Assembly: GCA_017395045.1 (NCBI GenBank)
Contig: JAFPWG010000027.1
Location: 1 to 64,000, forward strand
Direction of reading: 5' to 3'
DNA length: 64,000 bases
From: Bacteroidales bacterium
GTDB lineage: Bacteria; Bacteroidota; Bacteroidia; Bacteroidales; UBA932
Shown piece by piece: positions 47,208-54,961 of the stretch (the first letter of the stretch is position 1; each line of letters opens with the position of its first letter). The translations under genes were made by a program, and so were the position numbers. The notes under the pieces are model-generated. The model made no database searches. It saw only the letters and a list, made by a program, of their open reading frames with translations, and had not been told where the DNA came from.

Positions 47208-47876
47208 ATGAACGAATTCGAAAAATTCGCCGCCCGGGACCGACACGTGAGTCCGAACACCCTGACCCGTTATGCGTCGGCCCTCGATGCCTACATCAAC
47301 CCGACCATCACGGAAGAGCGCAAGCTGAACGTCGCCCAGATGGACGTGTTCAGCCGCCTGATGATGGACCGCATCATCTTCCTGGGTGTCCCCATCGACG
47401 ACGACGTGGCCAACATCGTGATGGCCCAGCTCCTGTTCCTGGCATCCACGGATCCGAACGCGGACATCACCCTGTACCTGAACACCCCCGGCGGCCAGGT
47501 ATCCTCCGGTCTCGCGATCTATGACACGATGCAGCTCGTCCAGCCCGACGTGGCGACGGTGTGCACCGGTATGGCCGCTTCCATGGGATCCGTCCTCCTG
47601 TGCGCCGGCGCCAAGGGCAAGCGTTCCGCCCTGCCGCACTCGCGGGTGCTGATCCATCAGCCCCTCGGCGGTGCGCAGGGACAGGCCAGCGACATCCTCA
47701 TCGCCGCCCGCGAAATCGAGAAGACCCGCACGGAACTCTTCCGCATCATCTCCGAACACTCCGGCCAGCCGCTCAGCCGCGTGGCCGCCGACGGGGACCG
47801 CGACTTCTGGATGACCGCCGAAGAGGCCAAGGCCTACGGGATGGTGGACGAGATCCTGAACAAGAGAACCCGCTGA
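47208..47876 (+). CDS. clpP: ATP-dependent Clp protease proteolytic subunit
   Basis: Serine peptidase forming the 14-mer degradation chamber. The 222-aa product has the nucleophile Ser125 in [11 protein letters not shown], His150 in [17 protein letters not shown] and the catalytic Asp in a later loop ([11 protein letters not shown]). The N-terminus before residue 30 is longer than the mature enzyme and may be trimmed. The ATG at 47208 follows tig after 6 bases; a TTG upstream is unlikely. The stop codon overlaps the clpX start by one base. Confidence 0.97.
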   Translation: MNEFEKFAARDRHVSPNTLTRYASALDAYINPTITEERKLNVAQMDVFSRLMMDRIIFLGVPIDDDVANIVMAQLLFLASTDPNADITLYLNTPGGQVSSGLAIYDTMQLVQPDVATVCTGMAASMGSVLLCAGAKGKRSALPHSRVLIHQPLGGAQGQASDILIAAREIEKTRTELFRIISEHSGQPLSRVAADGDRDFWMTAEEAKAYGMVDEILNKRTR

Positions 47877-49099
47877 TGGCCAAGAAGGTACAAGGTCGTA
47901 ACCGTTGCGTCCTCTGTGGCCGGACCGATGCGGAAGTCCCGTTCATGCTCCAGGGCATCGACGGGTACATCTGCTCGGACTGCGCCAAGATGGCGGCGGA
48001 ATATGTGGCTGAACTGGAGCGCACGCCTTCCAAGGGGAGTACGTCGGTCGGTTCCGTGGACAAGGCGCCGAAGCCGAAGGAAATCAAGGCCTTCCTGGAC
48101 CAGTACGTGATCGGCCAGGACCGGGCGAAGACCGTCCTCGCGGTAGCGGTGTACAACCATTACAAACGCATCAGCCATAACCTGATCGGGAAGGTGGATG
48201 ACGGGGTGGAACTGGAGAAGTCCAACATCCTCCTCGTCGGTCCGACCGGTACCGGGAAAACCCTCTTGGCGAAGACCATAGCCAAACAGTTGGACGTTCC
48301 CTTCACCATCGTGGACGCCACCGTCCTGACGGAGGCCGGTTATGTGGGGGAAGACGTGGAAAGCATCCTTACCCGGCTGCTGCAGGAGGCGGATTTCGAC
48401 AAGGCCAAGGCCGAGCGGGGCATCGTTTTCATCGACGAGATCGACAAGATCGCCCGGAAGTCCGACAACCCGTCCATTACCCGGGACGTTTCCGGCGAGG
48501 GTGTCCAGCAGGCGATGCTGAAGCTGCTGGAGGGCAACGTGGTCAATGTCCCGCCGAAGGGCGGCCGCAAGCATCCCGAGCAGGAGTTCATCCATGTGGA
48601 CACGCAGAACATCCTGTTCATCTGCGGCGGTGCCTTCGAGGGGATCGAGCGGCACATCGCCCTGCGGAAGAATACGCAGGTCATCGGTTTCGGGGCGGAA
48701 GAAAAGCAGCGGATTGACCGAAACAATCTCCTCCAGTATGTCGATGCCCAGGACCTCCGTGCCTACGGCCTCATTCCCGAGATCGTGGGACGGCTCCCGG
48801 TCGTGACGTACCTGGACCAGTTGGACCGCGACTCGCTCCGGCGTATCCTTACCGAGCCGAAGAATGCGATTGTGCGGCAGTACAGGAAGCTATTCGAGAT
48901 GGACGGGATGGAACTCGAAATCGAGCCGGAAGTCCTGGACCTGATCGTAGATACCGCCATCGAGCGAAAACTGGGCGCCCGCGGGCTTCGCAGCATCTGC
49001 GAGGAGCTGATGAACGATGCAATGTTCGAGGCTCCTTCCTCCCGGAAGAAGTCTTACAAGCTCACCCTGGCCTACGCACAGGAAAAGTTGAAAAAATAG
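47876..49099 (+). CDS. clpX: ATP-dependent Clp protease ATP-binding subunit ClpX
   Basis: AAA+ unfoldase feeding ClpP. The 407-aa protein has the N-terminal zinc finger (Cys-x2-Cys CVLCG and ICSDC), Walker A GPTGTGKT (122-129), the [15 protein letters not shown] pore region, Walker [12 protein letters not shown], and the sensor-2 region [14 protein letters not shown]. An IGF-type ClpP-binding loop region lies before the sensor helix. The TGATG junction gives a 1-base overlap with clpP. A different, earlier ATG in frame lies inside clpP and is rejected because it breaks the zinc-finger start. Confidence 0.98.
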   Translation: MAKKVQGRNRCVLCGRTDAEVPFMLQGIDGYICSDCAKMAAEYVAELERTPSKGSTSVGSVDKAPKPKEIKAFLDQYVIGQDRAKTVLAVAVYNHYKRISHNLIGKVDDGVELEKSNILLVGPTGTGKTLLAKTIAKQLDVPFTIVDATVLTEAGYVGEDVESILTRLLQEADFDKAKAERGIVFIDEIDKIARKSDNPSITRDVSGEGVQQAMLKLLEGNVVNVPPKGGRKHPEQEFIHVDTQNILFICGGAFEGIERHIALRKNTQVIGFGAEEKQRIDRNNLLQYVDAQDLRAYGLIPEIVGRLPVVTYLDQLDRDSLRRILTEPKNAIVRQYRKLFEMDGMELEIEPEVLDLIVDTAIERKLGARGLRSICEELMNDAMFEAPSSRKKSYKLTLAYAQEKLKK

Positions 49100-49108
49100 C
49101 CTGTGCTC

Positions 49109-49139
49109 TTGCGGGAATGAAAAAGTTTTTCTACCTTTG
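49109..49139 (+). promoter_or_regulatory. Promoter of tRNA-Val
   Basis: TTG (49109-49111) and TACCTTTG (49132-49139) are 20 bases apart; mature tRNA starts 16 bases after the -7 element. Confidence 0.8.
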
Positions 49140-49155
49140 CATTCCCAAAATGAAT

Positions 49156-49230
49156 GAGGGCTTAGCTCAGTTGGTTTAGAGCGCTTGCTTGACAGGCAAG
49201 AGGTCGGCAGTTCAAATCTGCCAGTCCTCA
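49156..49230 (+). tRNA. tRNA-Val (anticodon GAC)
   Basis: A 75-nt cloverleaf: acceptor GAGGGCT/AGTCCTC (one G-T pair), D arm GCTC...GAGC, anticodon stem CTTGC/GCAAG with loop TTGACAG (GAC at 49191-49193), T arm GGCAG-TTCAAAT-CTGCC, discriminator A. No encoded CCA. It reads GUC and probably GUU codons. Confidence 0.97.
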
Positions 49231-49236
49231 CAAAGA

Positions 49237-49268
49237 AGAGACGATCCTTCGGGTTGTCTCTTTTTTTT
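49237..49268 (+). terminator. Terminator of tRNA-Val
   Basis: AGAGACGATCC pairs with GGGTTGTCTCT around a C(TTCG)G tetraloop, followed by an eight-T run. The next gene's -7 element begins immediately behind it. Confidence 0.9.
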
Positions 49269-49269
49269 G

Positions 49270-49277
49270 TATCTTTG
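49270..49277 (+). promoter_or_regulatory. -7 promoter element of the GH28 gene
   Basis: TATCTTTG directly after the tRNA-Val terminator, 7 bases before an in-frame ATG at 49285 and 16 before the chosen ATG at 49294. Confidence 0.66.
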
Positions 49278-49293
49278 TCCCATCATGTTCAGA

Positions 49294-50676
49294 ATGAAAA
49301 GGATCGCTTTGACAGTACTGCTTGCCCTCGGTACGGTAACGGGCATGGCAGGGGACTATCAGTCGTATTACCGGGACCTTCCCGGCGGAATCGCAATGCA
49401 GGAACCGGCGTTGCCGTCAATACCGGACCTGGCCGTTGGACTTACGGAGTTCGGCGGCGTCGGCGATGGGCTTACGGACAATACAGCCGCTTTTGAAAAG
49501 GCGGTTGCCGCGCTCACGAAACAGGGGGGCGGGCATCTGGTGGTGCCGGCCGGCATCTGGTTGACCGGTCCCATCGTCCTGAAGGACCATATCGACCTCC
49601 ATCTGGAGAAGAATGCCATGATCCTGCTCACGCCGGAGCGTTCGGCGCACCTGAAGAACGGCAAGGCTGTGCCGGGCATTACCGCCAGCAAGCGGACGGA
49701 CGTCAGCATCACGGGCGAAGGCGTCATTGACGGAAACGGCGAGTGGTGGCGCGGGGTGAAGCGCTCCAAGGTGAGCGACACCGAATGGAATGCCTTCAAG
49801 CGGATGGGCGGAACCGTCACCCCCAAGGGCGACCTGTGGTATCCGTTCAATATCAATCATTTCGACAATATCGCCGACAGCTATGAGGCCCAGGAGAAGA
49901 TGCGTACGCATCTGATCCGGTTCACGGATTGCGAGCGCGTCCTGGTACAGGGCGTAACCATTCAGAATTCCCCGAAATTCCATCTGGTTCCCCAGCGCTG
50001 CAAGGAGGTGACCATCGACGGGGTGACCGTCCGCTGCCCCTGGAATGCGCAGAACGGCGACGGCATCGACTTGATGCAGTGTCGGAACGTGCTTATCGTG
50101 GACAATACGGTGGACGTGGGTGACGACGGAATCTGCATGAAGGGCGGAGCCGGGGCCGAAGCCTTGAAGTACGGTCCCTGCGAGAACATCCTGATCGTGG
50201 ACAATACCGTCTTCCACGCACACGGCGGGTTTGTCATCGGCTCAGAATTCTCCGGCGGAATGTACAATATCGTCGTCCGGAACAATACCTTCTCCGGCAC
50301 GGATACCGGCCTTCGTTTCAAGAGTGCGCCGGAACGGGGTGGTAAGACGGGAAACCTTTGGATCTCAAATATCTACATGTCCGATATCCAGGGCGAGGCC
50401 GTGGTTTTTGAGACCACCTACGCCGACCGTCCCGTCGGCCACGACGACGCCGTGGCGCCCGAGTCGGAGGCCTTCCTGCCCGACTTCCGCGACATCCATA
50501 TCTCCCGCGTGACCTGCCGGGACTGCCGGGTGGGCGTCAAAGCCTCCGGGACCCTGCAAATGATCCATGACATCGTCCTGGAAGACTGTCTCTTCTTCTA
50601 TACGGAAGAAGCATCCCGGATCGACGATCCCGGGATGCTCCAGCTCAGGAATGTCCGTTTCGAGACTTACAGGTAG
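49294..50676 (+). CDS. Glycoside hydrolase family 28 (polygalacturonase-like)
   Basis: A secreted pectin-acting hydrolase with a right-handed beta-helix. The 460-aa protein has a signal peptide (MKRIALTVLLALGTVTGMAG), an N-terminal LTEFGGVGDGLTDNTAAFEKAV opening common in GH28, and the active-site loops NGDGIDL (Asp256), GDDGIC (Asp277, Asp278), HGGFVIGSE (His310) and RFKS. The usual GHG reads HGG here, a conservative variant. It would release galacturonic acid from pectin. No other polysaccharide-use genes surround it, so it is not part of a visible PUL. It overlaps the convergent peptidase gene by 10 bases. Confidence 0.92.
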   Translation: MKRIALTVLLALGTVTGMAGDYQSYYRDLPGGIAMQEPALPSIPDLAVGLTEFGGVGDGLTDNTAAFEKAVAALTKQGGGHLVVPAGIWLTGPIVLKDHIDLHLEKNAMILLTPERSAHLKNGKAVPGITASKRTDVSITGEGVIDGNGEWWRGVKRSKVSDTEWNAFKRMGGTVTPKGDLWYPFNINHFDNIADSYEAQEKMRTHLIRFTDCERVLVQGVTIQNSPKFHLVPQRCKEVTIDGVTVRCPWNAQNGDGIDLMQCRNVLIVDNTVDVGDDGICMKGGAGAEALKYGPCENILIVDNTVFHAHGGFVIGSEFSGGMYNIVVRNNTFSGTDTGLRFKSAPERGGKTGNLWISNIYMSDIQGEAVVFETTYADRPVGHDDAVAPESEAFLPDFRDIHISRVTCRDCRVGVKASGTLQMIHDIVLEDCLFFYTEEASRIDDPGMLQLRNVRFETYR

Positions 50677-52652
50677 TCCTCGAAATACATCGTCACCTTG
50701 TCCATCAGGTGGATCCGCCTGCGGCCCAGTACGTTGTGCTGGTCGGTCGGGTAGGGGAAGTAGTCCACCTGGACGTTGTTCCGGATGCACTCTTCGATGA
50801 AACTGAGGGAGTGCTCCCACACGACGGTGTTGTCCACGGCGCCCTGGCAGATGAGCAGCTTTCCCTGGAGGTCTTTCGCCTTGTTGATCAGGGAAGTCTT
50901 CTCAAATCCTTCCGGGTTCGTCGCTTCCGTGTCCATGTAGCGCTCGCCGTACATGATCTCGTACCATTTCCAGTCGATCACCGGGCCGCCGGCGACGGCC
51001 ACCTTGAACACGTCGGGATAGTTGGTGATGAGGCTGATGGTCATGAATCCGCCGTAACTCCAACCGTGCACGCCGATGCGGTCCTTGTCCACGTAAGGGA
51101 GCTCCATCAGGCGGCGGATGCCCACCATCTGGTCGGCCATTTCGGCCTGGCCGCACTGGCGGTTGATGGCCTTTTCGAAGGCCGCGCCCTGGTTGGACGT
51201 GCCGCGGTTGTCCTGGACATACACCAGATAGCCGCGTTCCGCCATATACATCTCCCACATCCGCACGTTCCCGAGCCAGGAATCCTGGACCATCTGGGAG
51301 TGCGGACCGCCATAGACGTACAGGATGACGGGGTATTTCTTCGACGGGTCGAAATCCTTCGGATAATAAAGGCGGTAATAATTGTCGAACTGGCCGTCGG
51401 CGCTCGGGACCGTACCCAGCTCCACGGCGCAGGAGGCATAGTCGGCCAGCGGGTCGGAGGCCTCGGCCAGTTTGCGGGTTACCTTGCCGTCGGTGCTGCG
51501 GAGAAGCGTGACGCCCGGAGTGTCCAGATTCGAATACCGGTCGAAGAACCAGGTGCAGGCTTCGTTCATGGAGATGCTGTGCCATCCGCGCTCCGGCGTG
51601 AGGGCGACGGGCTTTCCGAATTTCGCCTTTGCAAGGGCTTTCTTTGCAGGAGCCTTGACGCTCACCTTGTATAGGTGGTTTTCGACAGGGGAGACTTCCG
51701 CGGAGGTGTAAAACACGTTTCTTCCGTCGTTTCCGATGTATTCCACGTCCGCGTCCACCTCTGTAAGGCGGCGGATGCCGCCCAGCGTATCAAGCAGGTA
51801 CAGGTTGCGGAATCCGTCGCGGTTGTCGGTACGGTAGACCATGAGGTCTTTCCGGCCTTTGAGGAAGTAGACCGGGTCCAGCGGCTCCACCCAGGCGTCG
51901 TTGTCTTCGGTCAGGAGCGTGCGGACGAATCGACCCGTGGCGGCGCAGTACTGGTTCAGTTTCATATGGTGCTGGGTGCGGTCCAGGACCTGAACATACA
52001 CGGACTTGTCGTCCGGCGACCAGCTGATGTTGGTGAGGAAGCGTTCCTCTGTGAAATCCGGGACGTCCAGATAGACCGTGCTGCCTTTGTCCAGGTCATA
52101 GATGCCCAGGGAGACGATTTCCGATTCCATCCCGTTCATCGGGTATTTCAGGAGTTCCAGTTCGCCGGTCCGGGTGCGGATGTCCAGGAGCGGGAAGTCC
52201 GTCACGCGGGACTCGTCCTTGCGGTAGAAGGCGAGTTTCCGGCCGGAAGGCGCCCAGAATACGCCTCCGCTGATACCGAATTCGTTCCGGCTTACGGACT
52301 GGCCGTACACGATCTCCCGGTCGTTGGAGACGGCGACGGCGATGGTGTCCCGGTAGTCGGTGATGTACAGGCTGTTGCCTCGGTTGAAGGCGGTCCAGCC
52401 TTTATCGGCGGGGATCTCCAGGGTCTCGTCCAGCCGGGCGGTTTCCCAGCGGAGGCTGTCGATGAAACGGTACTCGTTGTCATTGACCCAGGAGTAATAG
52501 CGGTTCTCCGGATAGACGCTCCGTCCGGCGACGGATTCTTCCATGGTCAGGAGTTTCCCGTCATGGGCGGGGTGCACGCCGATGATGCGCGGCTGGGCGA
52601 AAAGGGCGCCGCCCATGAGGGTGACGCCCAGAAGGATCAGATATCTTTTCAT
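50667..52652 (-). CDS. S9-family dipeptidyl-peptidase IV-like serine peptidase
   Basis: An exported 661-aa peptidase that trims dipeptides from peptide N-termini, probably in the periplasm. A signal peptide (MKRYLILLGVTLMGGALFAQ) is followed by an N-terminal beta-propeller (about 25-420) with DPPIV-N features, and a C-terminal alpha/beta-hydrolase with the triad Ser532 (GWSYGGF), Asp607 (AVDNTV) and His639 (TDQHNVL). Length is close to bacterial DPP4 (about 700). It starts within a 4-base overlap with the small membrane protein gene. Confidence 0.95.
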   Translation of the reverse strand: MKRYLILLGVTLMGGALFAQPRIIGVHPAHDGKLLTMEESVAGRSVYPENRYYSWVNDNEYRFIDSLRWETARLDETLEIPADKGWTAFNRGNSLYITDYRDTIAVAVSNDREIVYGQSVSRNEFGISGGVFWAPSGRKLAFYRKDESRVTDFPLLDIRTRTGELELLKYPMNGMESEIVSLGIYDLDKGSTVYLDVPDFTEERFLTNISWSPDDKSVYVQVLDRTQHHMKLNQYCAATGRFVRTLLTEDNDAWVEPLDPVYFLKGRKDLMVYRTDNRDGFRNLYLLDTLGGIRRLTEVDADVEYIGNDGRNVFYTSAEVSPVENHLYKVSVKAPAKKALAKAKFGKPVALTPERGWHSISMNEACTWFFDRYSNLDTPGVTLLRSTDGKVTRKLAEASDPLADYASCAVELGTVPSADGQFDNYYRLYYPKDFDPSKKYPVILYVYGGPHSQMVQDSWLGNVRMWEMYMAERGYLVYVQDNRGTSNQGAAFEKAINRQCGQAEMADQMVGIRRLMELPYVDKDRIGVHGWSYGGFMTISLITNYPDVFKVAVAGGPVIDWKWYEIMYGERYMDTEATNPEGFEKTSLINKAKDLQGKLLICQGAVDNTVVWEHSLSFIEECIRNNVQVDYFPYPTDQHNVLGRRRIHLMDKVTMYFEDYL

Positions 52653-53095
52653 AGGAAGACTTGTTCGGCGGAAGCGTCGTAGGGGAGCCGGTTGGCGGGC
52701 TCTGCCACAATGGGCTCGGCATTGTCGATCCGGTCCACGACGGCGCGTTCATAGCCGCGCCAGGGAAGGGCCCCCTTGTATTCTTTGAAGTGGACCGTAA
52801 CCCGCTGTCCGGTAAGCTTTTGGAGCTCTTCGGCAATGGTTTTGTCGGCCACGGAGAACTTGAATATCTTGGATTGGACGGTCCCGCCGGAAGCGGACTT
52901 GTTGCCATAGCCGGAAAGGATCATTTCCCCTTCGTAGGTTTTCCAGATGTAGCCGGTGTAGGTCAGGGAGTTCAGTTCGCCGGTCTTGGTGCCGTCACTG
53001 AATACCCAGAGGAATTTGTAGTAGCCGAATCCCGCTCCGACCAGCAGGAGGATCACGATGATCCAGGCGATGATTTTACCAGCAGTCTTTGCCAT
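52649..53095 (-). CDS. Small single-pass membrane protein conserved in Bacteroidota
   Basis: A 148-aa protein with an N-terminal membrane helix (MAKTAGKIIAWIIVILLLVGAG, about 7-25) and an extracytoplasmic domain of about 115 residues: WVFSDGTKTGELNSLTYTGYIWKTYEGEMILSGYGNK, then GTVQSKIFKFSV, and YKGALPWRG, a distinctive block I recognise from Bacteroidota homologues that databases sometimes mislabel as 6-phosphogluconate dehydrogenase. No enzyme motif supports that label. It leads a two-gene unit with the DPP4-like peptidase (4-base overlap). Function unknown. Confidence 0.78.
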   Translation of the reverse strand: MAKTAGKIIAWIIVILLLVGAGFGYYKFLWVFSDGTKTGELNSLTYTGYIWKTYEGEMILSGYGNKSASGGTVQSKIFKFSVADKTIAEELQKLTGQRVTVHFKEYKGALPWRGYERAVVDRIDNAEPIVAEPANRLPYDASAEQVFL

Positions 53096-53116
53096 GTTTC
53101 AAATTATTTGGTCTTA

Positions 53117-53147
53117 CAAATGTAACAATTCGTCGGCGGATTCGCAA
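53117..53147 (-). promoter_or_regulatory. Promoter of the small membrane protein / DPP4 unit
   Basis: On the minus strand TTG (53145-53147) and TACATTTG (53117-53124) are 20 bases apart; the ATG is 21 bases past the -7 element. No terminator separates this from the antiporter gene upstream. Confidence 0.74.
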
Positions 53148-53173
53148 GGGAAGTACCGGATTCCGCGGTCCTG

Positions 53174-54658
53174 TCAATCGTCGGATTCGCCCATGATGAT
53201 GACCAGCCGGTCTCCGACTTCGAGCGGCATGCTGCCGTGGGGGACCAGGAACTGTTCGCCGCGGCGGACCATCAGGACGCGGATGCCGTGGGGGAGTCTC
53301 AGGTCGCGGAGGGTGGAACCGCCGGCAAGGTCTTCCTCGATGACGGTATGGTCGCGGAGCATGCCCATCTCTTCCGGGATCTCGATCCCGAAGGTTTCGG
53401 CGACGGGGTCCTCGTCATAGCTCAGATGCAGCCAGCGGGCCATCCGGCCCAGCGTCCCGCCTTGGAGAAGGAGGGAAAAGAGGGTGATCAGGAAGACGAT
53501 ATTGAACATGTCGGTGGACCCCTTCAGTCCGGCAACGACCGGGCAGAGCGCGAAGAGGATGGGACCTGCGCCCTTGAGACCGACCCAGGAGACGAAAGCC
53601 TTGGCCCGTGTGGAAAGGCCCTTGAATGGAGCCAGGCACAGGAATACGCTGGCAGGGCGGGCGACCAGGGTCATGAAGAGACCGATCAGGAGGGCCGGGA
53701 GGATGACCGGCAGCATCTGGGACGGTCTGGCGAGGAGCCCCAGCATCAGGAACATCACCAGCTGCATCAGCCAGGTGAACCCGTCGAAGAAACTGATGAT
53801 CTCTTTCCTCTGTCCCAGGTGGACCTGGTTGCCGATGATGATGGCCGTGATGTACAGGGCGAGCAGGCCGTTTCCGTGGAGGAGGGACGCGAATCCGTTG
53901 GCAAAGCATCCTACGCTGAGGATCAGGATGGATGTCAGGGCGGAGCTGGAAAGCTTGATCCGGTTCAGCATCCATTTCGCCGCATATCCCACACCGAATC
54001 CGACGGCCAGGCCGACGGCCATCTGGAGCAGGAGGAAAAGGCAACCGTACAACACGACGTGGCCGCTTCCGGCCTGCAGGATCTTTTCCGAGGTCAGGGT
54101 CTGGACCAGGACGATGGTGAGCGTGAAGGCCATCGGGTCGTTGCTACCGGATTCCAGCTCCAGCATCGGTCCCAGATTCTCCCGGAGATGCAGCTTCTTG
54201 CCCCGCAGTACGGAGAAGACGGAGGCCGAATCCGTGGAGCCCATGACCGCGGCCAGCAGGAAACAGACGGCGAGGGTGCTGCCGAGCGTTTTCCCGAACG
54301 CCAGCCAGATGAATACGCCTGTCAGGGCAATCGTCAGGAGCACCCCTAAGGTGGAGAGCAGAGCCCCCTGCTTGAAAACGGGTTTCGTCTCATCCAGCGA
54401 CGTCTCCAAACCGGCCGAGAACAGGATGATGGTCATCGCGAAATGGCCGATGGATTCCGCGAGCTCGTAATTGTCGAACTTGAGCCCGAGCCCGTCACCG
54501 CCGGCCAACATTCCCAGCAGGAGGAACAGCAGGAGGGTAGGCACCCCGAAACGGGAGCCCACCTTCGTGATGAGGATGGCGGTGAAAATCAGTACGGAAG
54601 CCAGCAGGAGCAGGTTCTCCGACAGCAGGTTGACCGCCAGGACGGACAGCGGCGTCAT
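53174..54658 (-). CDS. CPA1/CPA2-type potassium/proton antiporter with RCK_C-like regulatory tail
   Basis: A 494-aa inner-membrane cation/proton antiporter with about 12 hydrophobic helices, like NhaP2/CvrA. Family features include GSRFGVPTLLLFLLLGMLAGGDGLG near the N-terminus, the GSTDSASVFSVL segment and ESGSNDPMAFTLT, which carries the ion-binding Asn-Asp pair. The C-terminal about 90 residues (EEMGMLRDHTVIEEDLAGGSTLRDL...VPHGSMPLEVGDRLVIIMG) match the RCK_C/TrkA-C ligand-binding fold, which often binds nucleotides or c-di-AMP. It probably exports K+ (or Na+) for protons. It overlaps the STAS gene by 4 bases, the last gene of the six-gene unit. Confidence 0.9.
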   Translation of the reverse strand: MTPLSVLAVNLLSENLLLLASVLIFTAILITKVGSRFGVPTLLLFLLLGMLAGGDGLGLKFDNYELAESIGHFAMTIILFSAGLETSLDETKPVFKQGALLSTLGVLLTIALTGVFIWLAFGKTLGSTLAVCFLLAAVMGSTDSASVFSVLRGKKLHLRENLGPMLELESGSNDPMAFTLTIVLVQTLTSEKILQAGSGHVVLYGCLFLLLQMAVGLAVGFGVGYAAKWMLNRIKLSSSALTSILILSVGCFANGFASLLHGNGLLALYITAIIIGNQVHLGQRKEIISFFDGFTWLMQLVMFLMLGLLARPSQMLPVILPALLIGLFMTLVARPASVFLCLAPFKGLSTRAKAFVSWVGLKGAGPILFALCPVVAGLKGSTDMFNIVFLITLFSLLLQGGTLGRMARWLHLSYDEDPVAETFGIEIPEEMGMLRDHTVIEEDLAGGSTLRDLRLPHGIRVLMVRRGEQFLVPHGSMPLEVGDRLVIIMGESDD

Positions 54659-54957
54659 TGGATTTCAAAAAGGTTCAGGAATCCGGTCATCATGAAGACG
54701 CCCCGGATCTCGTTGCTGATGTTCCGGACGATGATCCGTCCGCCTTTTTCCGCGGCGGCCTTGCGCAGCGTCAGGAAGATCCGCAGGCCGGAACTGGAAA
54801 TGTACGAAAGGTCCGTGCAGTCCAGGATGATGGTGTCGCCGGCTTCCTGGGCCAGTTCGGCCATTTGCGGCATGATCTCCTGGGAGGCGGGAGTGTCCAG
54901 TCGTCCGGAAAGGTGGACGACCAACTCTTTTTCTTTGCGTGTAATGTTCACTTCCAT
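54655..54957 (-). CDS. STAS-domain anti-sigma-factor-antagonist-like protein
   Basis: A 100-aa SpoIIAA/RsbV-like STAS protein: VHLSGRLDTPASQEI, the conserved ILDCTDLSYISSSGLRIFLTL with a Ser in the SSSGLR stretch (the position phosphorylated by a serine kinase), and a C-terminal VFMMTGFLNLFEI helix. In partner-switching systems such a protein is phosphorylated by an anti-sigma kinase and dephosphorylated by a SpoIIE/PPM phosphatase. The phosphatase, with a kinase-like domain, is encoded directly upstream. The target regulator it frees is not visible. Confidence 0.92.
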   Translation of the reverse strand: MEVNITRKEKELVVHLSGRLDTPASQEIMPQMAELAQEAGDTIILDCTDLSYISSSGLRIFLTLRKAAAEKGGRIIVRNISNEIRGVFMMTGFLNLFEIQ

Positions 54958-54961
54958 ATAC

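Noticed and set aside
49285..50676. Polysaccharide utilisation locus around the GH28 gene
   Set aside because: No SusC/SusD pair, regulator or second carbohydrate enzyme lies nearby.
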